This document shows positions 8,416 to 17,088 of a stretch of 64,000 bases of DNA, in pieces. Position 1 is the stretch's first letter. The number at the start of each line of letters is the position of its first letter. This DNA comes from JAIQFF01 sp963788505 (GTDB lineage Bacteria > Acidobacteriota > Terriglobia > Terriglobales > Acidobacteriaceae): NCBI GenBank assembly GCA_963788505.1, contig CAWBGY010000009.1:248001-312000 (forward strand), given 5' to 3'. The notes under the pieces were generated by a model, which searched no databases, was not told the DNA's origin, and saw nothing but the letters and a program-made list of their open reading frames with translations. A program made the position numbers and the translations under genes.

Positions 8416-9066
8416 TTACAGGCGGCGCAATACCGCGACTACGCTCCCCATCTCATTTTCCTGGAACAGTCGGATTCCCGCGATTCCGGCGGCGCCTGCC
8501 TGAATGCAGGATTCCGCGTTCTTTATGGTGATGCCGCCCAGGGCCAGGACCGGAATCTTTTCCTGACAGGCTTCTCGTAACGCTCCAAGACCCGCTGGGC
8601 CGGGGTGTGCCTTTTCCATCCGCACCTTTCCGAAGACGGGCCCGAAGACAGCGAAATCAGCGCCTTCTCTGGCGGCGCGCGCGACCCCGGCCCGGGTATG
8701 ACAGGAAATCCCCACAGTCACGCGGGCAGCAGCGCCCGTGGCAGATCGAGCGTAAATTTCCCGAACTTCCATGGGCGAAATATCGTCAGAGCGCAGATGC
8801 ACGCCGTCGGCGCCGCAGGCGAGGGCAACGTCGGTGCGGGAGTTTATGAGGACCGCAGTTTTCAGTTCATGGTTCTCGGTTCTCAGGCGGCGGACGGCGT
8901 GGCGAGCCAGGGCTTCGAGTTGGTGAGGGGAAAGGTCTTTCTCGCGCAGTTGGATGTAGTCCACGCCGCAGCGAGCCGACTGCAGCAGGGTTGCGAGCAG
9001 TCGAGAGCGACGAGAGTCTTCGTCACCGGGGAAGTGGGAACGATCGGTAATGTAGTAAAGAAGCAA
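8416..9066 (-). CDS. Thiamine phosphate synthase-like protein (ThiE/TenI family)
   Basis: 216-residue TIM barrel with the ThiE/TenI order of motifs: YYITDR, DYIQLREKDL, ADGVHL, GISCHT, FAVFGPVF and VLALGGI. ThiE joins the hydroxymethylpyrimidine and thiazole phosphates to make thiamine phosphate. The usual NDR is NSR here, and the threonine normally following GPVF is replaced (GPVFGKV), so a TenI-like or altered role is possible. No other thiamine genes are nearby. Confidence 0.8.
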   Translation of the reverse strand: MLLYYITDRSHFPGDEDSRRSRLLATLLQSARCGVDYIQLREKDLSPHQLEALARHAVRRLRTENHELKTAVLINSRTDVALACGADGVHLRSDDISPMEVREIYARSATGAAARVTVGISCHTRAGVARAAREGADFAVFGPVFGKVRMEKAHPGPAGLGALREACQEKIPVLALGGITIKNAESCIQAGAAGIAGIRLFQENEMGSVVAVLRRL

Positions 9067-9067
9067 C

Positions 9068-9135
9068 TTGGTGGTCGGTCGTCAGTCTCGGTTTCCGCGT
9101 AGCCTGACGACTGAAGACCGACGACTGACGACTGT
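9068..9135. repeat. Inverted GTCGTCAGTC repeat
   Basis: GGTCGGTCGTCAGTC on one side faces GACTGAAGACCGACGACTGACGAC on the other, able to form an imperfect stem. It fills the spacer between the LOG-family gene and the ThiE-like gene, which run in the same direction. Confidence 0.55.
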
Positions 9136-9136
9136 A

Positions 9137-10009
9137 TTATGGGTTGGTCTTGGCAATCTCGGGTGCGGCCTCGCCGGTTCGCCGCGGTTGCTGCGGCCCA
9201 AGATGATGCTTGACCAGGCCGTCGCGAAGAAACTCGAAGCCCTCCTCCGGCGAATCGACCATGCGGAACAGGTCCAAATCCGCGGCGGAAATGGTGCCGG
9301 CATCGATCATGGCATCAAAGTTGATCAGCCGCTTCCAGTACTCGCTGCCGTAGATCACAACCAGGATTTTCTTGGCCAGTTTCTGGGTCTGGGCCAGGGT
9401 CAGGATTTCAAAGAGTTCGTCCAGAGTGCCGAAGCCGCCGGGAAAGATCACCAGGGCTTTGGCCAGATACGCGAACCAGAACTTGCGCATGAAGAAATAG
9501 TGGAACTCGAAATTGAGTGACGGCGTGATGTAAGGATTCGGGTTTTGTTCGGAGGGCAGGTTGATGTTGAGGCCAATGGTTTTTCCGCCTCCTTCCTGAG
9601 CGCCCAGGTTGGCGGCTTCCATGATGCCGGGGCCGCCTCCGGTGGTCACCACGAAGCGGCGTCTGCGGGCTGGAATCTGGACTGACCATTGGGTGAGCAG
9701 GAAAGCAAGGCGGCGCGCATCCTCGTAATAGCGGGCCATGTCTACAGAAGCCAGCGCCTTTTTCCGCTCGGCCGGATGCTGCACGCCCAGTCCTTTTTCC
9801 AGTTCAGTAAGGTTTCGATTCGCTTCCGCGTGGCTGTGAAAGCGCGCCGAGCCGAAGAACACGACTGTGTCCTGGATCTGCTCGCGCCGGAAGCGGGACA
9901 GCGGTTCGATGTACTCGGAGAGAATACGCAGGATGCGCCCATCCGGGCTGTTGACGAAGGGTTCGTTCTCGTACGCCAGGGGCGCGGACTTGAGTTTGCC
10001 ATCACTCAT
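9137..10009 (-). CDS. LOG family protein (TIGR00730-type nucleotide hydrolase)
   Basis: 290 residues with the two hallmark motifs of the LOG / 'lysine decarboxylase-like' family: GGGPGIMEAAN and PGGFGTLDELFE. Family members cleave the N-glycosidic bond of nucleoside 5'-monophosphates (cytokinin-activating LOG, PpnN). The N-terminal ~60 residues (RILSEYIEPLSRFRREQIQDTVVFFGSAR) extend beyond minimal LOG proteins, as in larger bacterial forms. It follows the small membrane-protein gene by 18 bases and is likely co-transcribed with it. The precise substrate is unknown. Confidence 0.88.
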   Translation of the reverse strand: MSDGKLKSAPLAYENEPFVNSPDGRILRILSEYIEPLSRFRREQIQDTVVFFGSARFHSHAEANRNLTELEKGLGVQHPAERKKALASVDMARYYEDARRLAFLLTQWSVQIPARRRRFVVTTGGGPGIMEAANLGAQEGGGKTIGLNINLPSEQNPNPYITPSLNFEFHYFFMRKFWFAYLAKALVIFPGGFGTLDELFEILTLAQTQKLAKKILVVIYGSEYWKRLINFDAMIDAGTISAADLDLFRMVDSPEEGFEFLRDGLVKHHLGPQQPRRTGEAAPEIAKTNP

Positions 10010-10027
10010 GATGAGGTTGTCTTTCCG

Positions 10028-10432
10028 TCAGTGACGCGCGTCCTGGAAGTGAACTGCCTCCCAGAATCCGATCCAGATATCGAGCAGTCCCAGGCCGCTG
10101 CACAGGCCGCGAACAAAACCGCTGGAGACGAACGCGCGCAGTCCGGGAGAACCAAGAAGAAAATGGTTATCTGTCCATTCCGGCCTCCAGGGCAGGATGA
10201 CAAGAAGAACCCCCACCGAGGCACAGAAAAAGACGAACAGCAATACTAGAATGCGACGCAGCCAGAACTGAAAGTCTGTCTGAGGCCGGGTACTGCCCCC
10301 CGGGGTTTGGCCGTCCAGGCCGGTTCCACCAAGCGCTTCATTGGGCAACTTCCCGGGCAGGGACTCGGGAGGAATTTTGTCGATGGAGGAATCTGGACTT
10401 GCGGTCACATCGCGCTCCCTTGGGTCGTGCAT
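10028..10432 (-). CDS. Small membrane protein of unknown function
   Basis: 134 residues: a polar Pro/Gly-rich N-terminal half (about 55 residues), then a strong membrane helix (FWLRRILVLLFVFFCASVGV) and a weaker hydrophobic stretch near the C-terminus (FVRGLCSGLGLLDIWIGF). It lies between the TPR gene and the LOG-family gene on the same strand with short gaps, so an operon is likely. No family recognised. Confidence 0.6.
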   Translation of the reverse strand: MHDPRERDVTASPDSSIDKIPPESLPGKLPNEALGGTGLDGQTPGGSTRPQTDFQFWLRRILVLLFVFFCASVGVLLVILPWRPEWTDNHFLLGSPGLRAFVSSGFVRGLCSGLGLLDIWIGFWEAVHFQDARH

Positions 10433-10494
10433 GCGACCGGTTGGTGCTCTTCCGCACCCGCTCCCAAGCCGACAAAGAAACCCATATTTCCATT

Positions 10495-13400
10495 CTACGA
10501 CTTCAGAGCTTTAATGCGCTCGGCTACATCCCGGTAGTCAATGTTGGTGCCGTACACCTCCATGAAATAATTCAGGGCCGTGGTCTTGTTACCGGCAGCT
10601 TCGTAGGAGGAGGCCAATTCATAGTTCAGGGCAGCGCGGGTCTCTTCGTCAATATTCGGCAGCTTGAGCGCGCGTTCATACCAGCGGATCGCCGCTTCGG
10701 CCACGCCCTTGTCGAGGAAGCACTGGGCCAGCCAGGTATAAGTCTGCATGAGTTGGGGGAAACTGTGACCGCGGTCCACAGCCTGGCACACTTTCTGCAG
10801 TTCACCGATGGCTTCATCCAGCAATCCCATTTCGCGGAAGGCCACGCCGAGATTGTAATGGGTCTCGGGATCTTCCTGAGTGTTCGCCGAGTCCTCTTCG
10901 AGTTCGTGCTTCAGCTCGCCGAACATGTCCGCCAGATCCACGCTGGCAGCCGCCGCCTGAGGCATAGCCGGCGACACCTCGGGAGCGAGGGTCCGCTTCT
11001 TGGTTGGCTGATAAGTGAAAGTCGGGGACGGTGCCTGCTGGACCGGAGCCGGAGCGGGAGCTGCCGCCGCTGCCGCTGCTGCACGTGCCGAGGTCGCTGC
11101 GATCGGCTCTCGTCCAGCTCGGGGCGGCGCTTGCGGCGCTGGCGGCACGGGAGGGGCCGGCAAGAAGCCGTCGCCCAAAGAAGCTTCCAGGTCGGACACG
11201 AACTCGCCCAGTACACCCGCGGGTTCCACCTCCGGGCTGGCCTTGGCGTATTCCGCCACCGCCGGTTCGGGTGTGGGCGCAATCGGCCGAACCGGCATCT
11301 TGAATTCTTCCGCGGGAGCCGGGCTGGGCGGGGAAACAAAGTCCCTGGCGACGGCGGGCTTCGATCTTGCAGGGTAGTCGCTTTCGATCTCTTCCGCGGC
11401 CGGGACCTCATCCGCTTCCTCGACCGAAAACTCTTCCACTGCCTCGGGCTGCTTCGATCCGGTTTGGGCCTCGGCTGCTTCAATTTCCTGCCACACTGCC
11501 GCCAGCCGATCCGCTCCGGGCTTCAGCTTTTCCAGCTTGGTGAAGACCACGCGGGCCTGTTCGACCATGCTGTGTGCGAGGTAAAAGCGAAGCTCTTCAA
11601 CGGTTTCGGTAATGGTCTCGACCCGGGCCTGGTCGTCTTCCGCGTCAGGGGTTTGGCTAGCTCCGGCCAAGGAAGGAGCGTTTGGTTCATCAGAGACCTC
11701 GCCCTCCCACTCGGCAGAGATGTCAATTTCACCGTCAGCCGCGGGCGGCTCGGCTCGGACCTCAAAGTCGCTGGACGCGGGCGCGGTCGACGAAGCCCCC
11801 TGGTGAAAGAAAAGTCCAGACGCTGAGGATTCGGAGACCGAAGAAGCGGGAGCGCCTGCCCCTTCATCAGAGGCGAAGTGATCGAACCCGGGCGGGGCAA
11901 TGGTCGGGGCCTCGAACGGCATCGCCGCCGCTGCCGCCGCGAGCTCTTTGTGAGGCTTGCTGGAAGTGCGCTCTTCGTACTTGCTGGCCAAGTCCCGGTA
12001 GCGGCTGGCCTCGTCCGGATGTCCGGCATCGTGATACAGCTGTTCCAGATTGCGGCAGCAAACCGCGGCTTCGCCGAAGCGGCCTGCCCGGGTGTGCAAC
12101 GCAGCCAGGCGCTGGTTGAGGCGCAAGTCGCGAGGGGCCTTGGGCAAAGCAGACATCAAAGGTCCAAGGGCCTTGGCCGGCATGTTGTAGGAAACGAATA
12201 GTTCGGCGTCAGTCAGGGCGGCCCGCACTGCCAGGGCAATATCGTCATCGTAGCGCTGGTCGACGAACGGCGCGGTGGCTTCGAGCTCTTCCACCAGGAC
12301 CGCGCCCTCCTCGGGCGTGATCAGTCGCGAGCCGGAGGCACCACCACCCAGCTTGCCCAGCACCTGCTCATAGTTGCGCGTGTGCAGCTGATTCTGTGGC
12401 TCCAGTTGCGTCAGCTTCAAATAGTAGTCGCGGGCCTTCTCGAGATTTCGGGACTGCACGGACGCGTGCGCCAGCAATTCATAGAGTTCGGTGATGTGGG
12501 TTGTGTCACCGGCCTTCTGCGAGAGGTCGAGAAGGATTTCCAGGGCCGGCGCATTTTCGCGCATATGACCGATGAGCGAATGCAAGCTTTCGAGGACTTT
12601 GCCTGAGTCCGTAGCCACCAGACGATCACAATATTGCTGGTAGACCTGCAGGGCATCGTTAAACTGTCCTGCGGCCATGAGAGCGTCGGCATAGCCGGTG
12701 ATGGCGCCGGTGTCATTGTGGACAGTGCACAATTTGGCCGCCAGGGTCCCGGCTTCCGGCAGGTTTCCGCTTTGCACATAGGCTTGCATGAGCGCGCGCA
12801 GGCCGTCGGCGTGGCTGTCAAGGTCTGCCACTTTTTCCAGGTTCTTGATCGCCGCGGGCATGTCGCCGGCATCGAATGCATTTCGGCCACGCAGCAGCAA
12901 AGCCTGACTGTTGCCCGGATCCAGGGTGAGCATCCGGTTCAGGATTTCTTCGGCGGGGCCCAGTTGGCCACGCCCGCGCAAGCTGTCAGCGGCGGCGGCG
13001 AAAAGCTGCCAGGCTTCCGTTTTCTTGTTGAGCCTGACATATACCTCGGCCAGCCGGGTACGCATGGCGACGTTTTCCGGGTCCATTTCCAGCGTCTTCT
13101 GGAAAATCCGCACTGCCTGTTCCAGTTCGCCGGAGCGCAGGAATTCCTCCGCTACCTGCAGATATTGCGCCCGGGCATCGTTAAAGAGTCCCTGTTGGGT
13201 ATAGAGCTCGGCCAGTCGAAGCACGCTCTCCAAGGTGGGTTTCAGCTTGGTGAGCTTCTTGTACATGGCGATGGCTTTGACCGTAAAGCCCTGCGTGGCA
13301 TAGGCGTCGCCGACGCTCTTGAAGGATTCGACGGCCTTGTCGGCCTGACCGAGACGGGCGTAGAGGTCTCCGATCGTGTTGGAGACGGTGAGTTCCTTGG

Positions 13401-13518
13401 GGTCAGCTTTGAGAACTTTTTCGTACTCAGCAATGGCATTTTGCAGCTTGCCCTGCTGGACGAATTTCTCCGCAGCACTGAGAGCCTTCTGTTTGTTGAA
13501 GCCAAAACCGAACGCCAT
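10495..13518 (-). CDS. Large TPR-repeat protein
   Basis: 1007 residues. The N-terminal ~540 residues are continuous tetratricopeptide-like repeats (e.g. LQNAIAEYEKVLKADPKE, LRLAELYTQQGLFNDARAQYLQ). A low-complexity Pro/Ala/Glu-rich middle follows (about 540-850), then a C-terminal TPR block (TQEDPETHYNLGVAFREMG...). No signal peptide or membrane segment is seen, so it is probably a cytoplasmic scaffold. Similar TPR proteins with long disordered linkers occur in Acidobacteria and Deltaproteobacteria; partner unknown. Long open frames on the opposite strand here are compositional shadows. Confidence 0.9.
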   Translation of the reverse strand: MAFGFGFNKQKALSAAEKFVQQGKLQNAIAEYEKVLKADPKELTVSNTIGDLYARLGQADKAVESFKSVGDAYATQGFTVKAIAMYKKLTKLKPTLESVLRLAELYTQQGLFNDARAQYLQVAEEFLRSGELEQAVRIFQKTLEMDPENVAMRTRLAEVYVRLNKKTEAWQLFAAAADSLRGRGQLGPAEEILNRMLTLDPGNSQALLLRGRNAFDAGDMPAAIKNLEKVADLDSHADGLRALMQAYVQSGNLPEAGTLAAKLCTVHNDTGAITGYADALMAAGQFNDALQVYQQYCDRLVATDSGKVLESLHSLIGHMRENAPALEILLDLSQKAGDTTHITELYELLAHASVQSRNLEKARDYYLKLTQLEPQNQLHTRNYEQVLGKLGGGASGSRLITPEEGAVLVEELEATAPFVDQRYDDDIALAVRAALTDAELFVSYNMPAKALGPLMSALPKAPRDLRLNQRLAALHTRAGRFGEAAVCCRNLEQLYHDAGHPDEASRYRDLASKYEERTSSKPHKELAAAAAAMPFEAPTIAPPGFDHFASDEGAGAPASSVSESSASGLFFHQGASSTAPASSDFEVRAEPPAADGEIDISAEWEGEVSDEPNAPSLAGASQTPDAEDDQARVETITETVEELRFYLAHSMVEQARVVFTKLEKLKPGADRLAAVWQEIEAAEAQTGSKQPEAVEEFSVEEADEVPAAEEIESDYPARSKPAVARDFVSPPSPAPAEEFKMPVRPIAPTPEPAVAEYAKASPEVEPAGVLGEFVSDLEASLGDGFLPAPPVPPAPQAPPRAGREPIAATSARAAAAAAAAPAPAPVQQAPSPTFTYQPTKKRTLAPEVSPAMPQAAAASVDLADMFGELKHELEEDSANTQEDPETHYNLGVAFREMGLLDEAIGELQKVCQAVDRGHSFPQLMQTYTWLAQCFLDKGVAEAAIRWYERALKLPNIDEETRAALNYELASSYEAAGNKTTALNYFMEVYGTNIDYRDVAERIKALKS

Positions 13519-13754
13519 AAGATTGCTGACTCCAGCTCCCGGTTTATTTCCCGCCAGAAAACATCTCCGTGAGAAGGTTCACCGACGGGTTGGCCATCCG
13601 ACCGGCCATGTCTGCCGATCATACGAGGGATGGTCTTTCGGACAAGGGTCATTGTAAGACGGGTTACCAAGAATCGTATGGTTACTAAGGGTTACCGAAA
13701 GGGAGTGTACGACCGAGTTACGGCCGGAATCAGCCGGAGAACTGGAACAAGATC

Positions 13755-13780
13755 ATGGAGGACGGGCGTCCCCGCCCGTC
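13755..13780 (+). repeat. REP-like palindrome, arm 1
   Basis: Contains GACGGGCG-TCCC-CGCCCGTC, itself a hairpin. The full 26-bp unit is exactly reverse-complementary to 13921-13946, so the pair resembles a bipartite interspersed REP element. A related GGACGGG/CCCGTCC palindrome is found inside imuB (23860-23877). Confidence 0.75.
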
Positions 13781-13920
13781 GGAGATGAAAGCATAGGGAT
13801 TTAGAGCTAACTAGATGATCGGGAATGCTGTCGGAGGTGGCCTCGCCGAAAACCCCTGCAGCATCGCCAGCTTTGGAGAGAAATCGGAGAAACGCCCGGG
13901 TGAGTGGATGGCAGAAGAGC

Positions 13921-13946
13921 GACGGGCGGGGACGCCCGTCCTCCAT
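13921..13946 (-). repeat. REP-like palindrome, arm 2
   Basis: Exact reverse complement of 13755-13780. The two arms flank about 140 bases of unremarkable sequence. Confidence 0.75.
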
Positions 13947-14149
13947 TACCGAGTCCCGGTTTCCTCAGCCGTCACTACTGCTGGCGGAATTGTTCTTGTA
14001 AGATCATTCCGACAGCTTCGGCGTCCCGGGGGGGATCGCTGGATTGAGGAAGACCTCGCTTCGCTACATTCGCCGCATTCCTACCAGGAAGTAAGGAACG
14101 TGATTCGGCCCAGGTATTCTTTACCCCCTGCGGCAAATGAGGGAGAACC

Positions 14150-14521
14150 ATGGGCAGATGGCTTACGTGGGTATCGCACCAACGCTTGACGGGCTGGGCG
14201 TGTTCCCAGTGCGGCTGGACTTTTCCGGTGCCGGCCATGCTGACCGATCAGGAAGCCAAAAGTGCCTATGACCGTCTGGCGGCAAGCCGGTTCCAGGAGC
14301 ACGATTGCTCGGCGCACGGCGAACCGGCGGTGCTTGCCGACACTGAGAGTTTCGCGGCGCGCGCGAGAAAGCTGGTCACACGAGGCTTCAAGCCCAAAGA
14401 CGCGGCCCAGATTACTTTGCAGGAAATCAGCTTCGAAAATCGCAACGATCCAGGTGCCGCCAAAAAGGCGCAAGTTGACGCGGAAGACTTCCTTCGCCGG
14501 GTGAAAGACGGGCTGATCTAA
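14150..14521 (+). CDS. Small Cys-containing conserved hypothetical protein
   Basis: The ATG at 14150 follows GGGAGAA. 123 residues with CSQCGW near residue 18 and a later HDC (about residue 51), a pattern that could bind a metal ion. The second half is helical and charged (DPGAAKKAQVDAEDFLRRVK). Similar to small 'CSxCxW' proteins seen in Acidobacteria, such as the one at 40723-40932 in this window. Function unknown. Confidence 0.6.
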   Translation: MGRWLTWVSHQRLTGWACSQCGWTFPVPAMLTDQEAKSAYDRLAASRFQEHDCSAHGEPAVLADTESFAARARKLVTRGFKPKDAAQITLQEISFENRNDPGAAKKAQVDAEDFLRRVKDGLI

Positions 14522-14702
14522 CGGCCACGTGAAATTTTCGAGTGATGACCTGGATCCGCACTATTCCGGTTCCCAAGGCGATAGCAATTCTGCAGATTAC
14601 GTTGATCGCCTCCTGGTTCAACTACATTAAACCGCGTGGCGGACGCGCTAGGAGTCGGAAGGGAGTAGCGGCCCTGCCCGGGCCGCTACTCCGTTTCCGG
14701 GT

Positions 14703-15242
14703 CTATTGTCGTTTTTCCGGCTGCGGCTGCGGTGGACGCCTGTCGTTTCCGCCGAGCGGCAGATCAACCCGGTTCTCACGCTCCGCGATCCACTCCCAGG
14801 CCCGCCGGCCATGTGCATCCAGCGAACACCGGGCTTCGGTGTAGTCCGCTAACCGGTTCAACACCGTCGTCACCGAGGCAATGGGGTCCTTGTGGCGCTC
14901 CAGCACTTCGGGGAACCGCTGCAGCAGCGCCTGGCACACCAGTCGGGCGCCGAGTGGTTTTTTTGCGTCCATCAGGACCCACCGGCAAGCGCGGGTGAAG
15001 CCCGGCTGCCGGCTGGAGGGTTTGCGGTCGAGCAAGGTGAGCAATTGGTCGCTGAGCACGCCGTCTCCGAAGATATTTGCCAACCCGGCCAGAGTCTGCT
15101 TGATGCTGCCAATCCGCTTCATGAGTTCTGCCCGCCGCTCGAGCAATTCCTGAAGCTCCCGTTCCGCGGAGCGGATGACCTCCTGAACGTGCAGGTCAGC
15201 CGCTTGCGATTGTCCGTTGCTTCCATTTATTCCGGTATTCAT
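14703..15242 (-). CDS. Hypothetical protein: coiled coil plus winged-helix-like domain
   Basis: 179 residues. Residues about 18-55 form a heptad-rich helix (EVIRSAERELQELLERRAEL). Residues about 85-140 look like a small helix-turn-helix domain with PIASVTTVLNRLADY, reminiscent of HARE-HTH-type winged helices. The C-terminus is Pro/Gln-rich. A DNA-associated role is possible but not shown. It stands alone between spacers. Confidence 0.6.
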   Translation of the reverse strand: MNTGINGSNGQSQAADLHVQEVIRSAERELQELLERRAELMKRIGSIKQTLAGLANIFGDGVLSDQLLTLLDRKPSSRQPGFTRACRWVLMDAKKPLGARLVCQALLQRFPEVLERHKDPIASVTTVLNRLADYTEARCSLDAHGRRAWEWIAERENRVDLPLGGNDRRPPQPQPEKRQ

Positions 15243-15277
15243 TGAGCCCTCACTTTGTGGACACGATTGGTAAGTCT

Positions 15278-15706
15278 CTAGCGCGGATTGCCCACCTCGG
15301 CAGTTTGGACGTGCCGGGAGGGCCTCCGGACAGCAAGGATGGCTGATCTTGGCCGAAGGATTTGCTGGCCCAGAGAGTCACTTTCCTGCCAGACCTGGGT
15401 CAGGATGTACTGACCACCCACGTGGTCGAATCGCAGCTTCGGTTGATCTGGACCGGTCAAGGTCTGGACCGATTGGGTCAACGCATTGGCCAAAAAGCGC
15501 CCTTCGGAGTCGCGCAACTCGAGCAGCCAAGGCTCGGTACGCTTCAGCGAGTAGCGCCCGGCAGGAAGAAGATAGTTGCCCGCTGTGAAATCGAATGGGA
15601 TGTTTACCTTGATGACCCGCTCGGCGCCTTGCGCGTGGGCGATGGAGCCCAGCGTCAGCACGCCGAGAAGAAGTGAAGTCAGTACGCGTCCAATCAGGTT
15701 CTTCAT
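15278..15706 (-). CDS. Small secreted acidobacterial-type protein
   Basis: The ATG at 15706 follows AGGGGAGG and begins a signal peptide (MKNLIGRVLTSLLLGVLTL...AHA), so the upstream in-frame start is not used. The mature ~117 residues are beta-rich (VNIPFDFTAGNYLLPAGRYSL, LRFDHVGGQYILTQVW). This 'IPFDF..G...LPAG.Y' pattern is common in small secreted acidobacterial proteins of unknown role. The gene is divergent from the LysR regulator at 15922, which may control it. Confidence 0.75.
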   Translation of the reverse strand: MKNLIGRVLTSLLLGVLTLGSIAHAQGAERVIKVNIPFDFTAGNYLLPAGRYSLKRTEPWLLELRDSEGRFLANALTQSVQTLTGPDQPKLRFDHVGGQYILTQVWQESDSLGQQILRPRSAILAVRRPSRHVQTAEVGNPR

Positions 15707-15921
15707 AACAACCTCCCCTTGTTTGTCTACCGTGTTCGTTAAACTGCGGCCTTCGCGAACTTGGCGAAGGTCAGAACGCAGTCTGCGGCGAAAGTAATGA
15801 CGCTGCCATCCGCTTCTTGCCGTCAAAGCGATATCGCCGCATTTGGGTGTTGGACGAGGCCGGCTATCTATGAGATTTATTGTTTGTTTTCATCAACTCG
15901 ATGAACTATGCTCATGGATGA

Positions 15922-16839
15922 ATGAGCCCGAAACTGGAAGTACGACACCTGAAACTGCTGGTGACCGTGGCCGAGGAAGGCAGCGTGACCGAAGCGGGCA
16001 AGCGCCTGCACCTTACGCAATCGGCACTGAGTCACCAGTTGCGCGATGCGGAAGAAAAGCTGGGGACAGCCCTGTTTTTACGGCTGGGGAGAAAGATGGT
16101 GCTCACGCCGGCCGGCGACCGGTTGATTGCATGCGCGCGCCGGGTGCTCGATGAATTAAGCGCTGCCGAGGTTCAGATCGGAGGCCTGAACGGCGGGGCG
16201 CGGGGTGAGATCCGGCTGAGCACGGAGTGCTACACCTGTTATCACTGGCTGCCCCCGGTCTTGCAGAAGTTTCACAGCAAGTTTACGAAAGTGGAAGTCA
16301 ATATCGTTGCCAGCGCGACGCCGAATCCGGCGGCGGCGTTGCTTGAAGGCAAACTGGATGTGGCGATTGTCAGTTCTCCGCCGCGCAACAAGAGTCTCCG
16401 AGCGACACCCATGTTCGAAGACGAACTGGTCCTGGTGATGTCCCCCAGGCACCGCCTTGCTTCCGTGAGCGTGGTGCGGCCCAAGGACCTGGAGACGGAG
16501 ACGATTCTCATCTATCCTCCGCGAGAGGAGAGCACGCTGATTAACCGTCTGCTGAAGCCGGCCGGGGTGGAAGCGCAACGGGTCATCGAAGTCCCGCTCA
16601 CGGAAGCGATTGTTGAGTTGGCCGGCGCGGCGACAGGCATTGGTTTTCTGGCGCGGTGGGCGGTGGCGCCGGCGGTCGAAGCGGGAAAGGTTGCCATTCG
16701 ACCTCTGAGTGGCCGCGGGTTCCGGCGGCAATGGTTTGCGCTCACCCTGCGCCATCAACCCACGCCGCCGTTTCTGGCCGAGTTTCTGAATCTGTTATCC
16801 AACTTCTGTCCGAAAAATGCGCGGCGCATGTCGGCGTAA
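15922..16839 (+). CDS. LysR family regulator, MetR-like
   Basis: 305 residues: N-terminal winged helix-turn-helix (GSVTEAGKRLHLTQSALSHQL) followed by a periplasmic-binding-like effector domain. TECYTCYHWLPPVL near residue 100 and GIGFLARWAV near residue 250 are close to the segments of MetR, the homocysteine-responsive activator of methionine genes. No met genes lie nearby, so the targets here are unknown. The divergent small secreted gene (15706) shares its upstream region and is a possible target. Confidence 0.88.
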   Translation: MSPKLEVRHLKLLVTVAEEGSVTEAGKRLHLTQSALSHQLRDAEEKLGTALFLRLGRKMVLTPAGDRLIACARRVLDELSAAEVQIGGLNGGARGEIRLSTECYTCYHWLPPVLQKFHSKFTKVEVNIVASATPNPAAALLEGKLDVAIVSSPPRNKSLRATPMFEDELVLVMSPRHRLASVSVVRPKDLETETILIYPPREESTLINRLLKPAGVEAQRVIEVPLTEAIVELAGAATGIGFLARWAVAPAVEAGKVAIRPLSGRGFRRQWFALTLRHQPTPPFLAEFLNLLSNFCPKNARRMSA

Positions 16840-16857
16840 TCAAAACCCTCTTCCACC

Positions 16858-17052
16858 TGTCATCCTGAGCGCAGCATGCACTTCGCTATGCGAAGTGCGT
16901 GCGGAGTCGAAGGACCTCTATGGTTGCGATGCTGCCGGGTTGCGTTCGCGTGGGCGCAGAAGCGCTGGCCCCAAGCGTTTTGCCGGGTGTAGGGGTCCTT
17001 CGACTGCATGGCTGCTTCGCTGCGCGAAGCAGCCACTTCGCTCAGGATGACA
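16858..17052. repeat. Inverted pair of dispersed hairpin repeats (copies 2 and 3)
   Basis: Copy 2 (16858-16919) runs TGTCATCCTGAGCG...GTCGAAGGACCTCT with an inner perfect hairpin GCACTTCGC/GCGAAGTGC. Copy 3 (16991-17052) is in the opposite orientation with its own hairpin TGGCTGCTTCGC/GCGAAGCAGCCA. The ends match the repeat at 524-586. The pair lies directly upstream of the acyl-activating enzyme gene; a longer in-frame N-terminus starting inside copy 3 is judged spurious. Confidence 0.8.
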
Positions 17053-17088
17053 GCGCGGTTCAGCTGCCGAAGCGATACCATCCTGAAC

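Larger units (their letters stand above)
13519..14149. other. 630-base spacer with repeats, no convincing gene
   Basis: Holds GGTTACC-type direct repeats (about 13665-13700), a perfect 26-bp inverted repeat pair (13755-13780 and 13921-13946) and upstream sequence for the gene at 14150. Open frames crossing the repeats encode GRPRP/RRAGTPVLH strings, which are repeat translations rather than proteins. Confidence 0.6.

Noticed and set aside
10399..11826. Long plus-strand frame (475 residues) opposite the TPR gene
   Set aside because: Arg/Ser/Gly-rich shadow with no domain; the minus-strand TPR protein explains the region.
13692..13946. Small minus-strand frame (MEDGRPRPS... RRAGTPVLH)
   Set aside because: Translation of the REP-like repeats; such strings recur wherever the repeat lies and do not indicate a protein.
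17008..17088. Longer N-terminus of the acyl-activating enzyme
   Set aside because: It lies inside the dispersed hairpin repeat and has no ribosome-binding site or homology.
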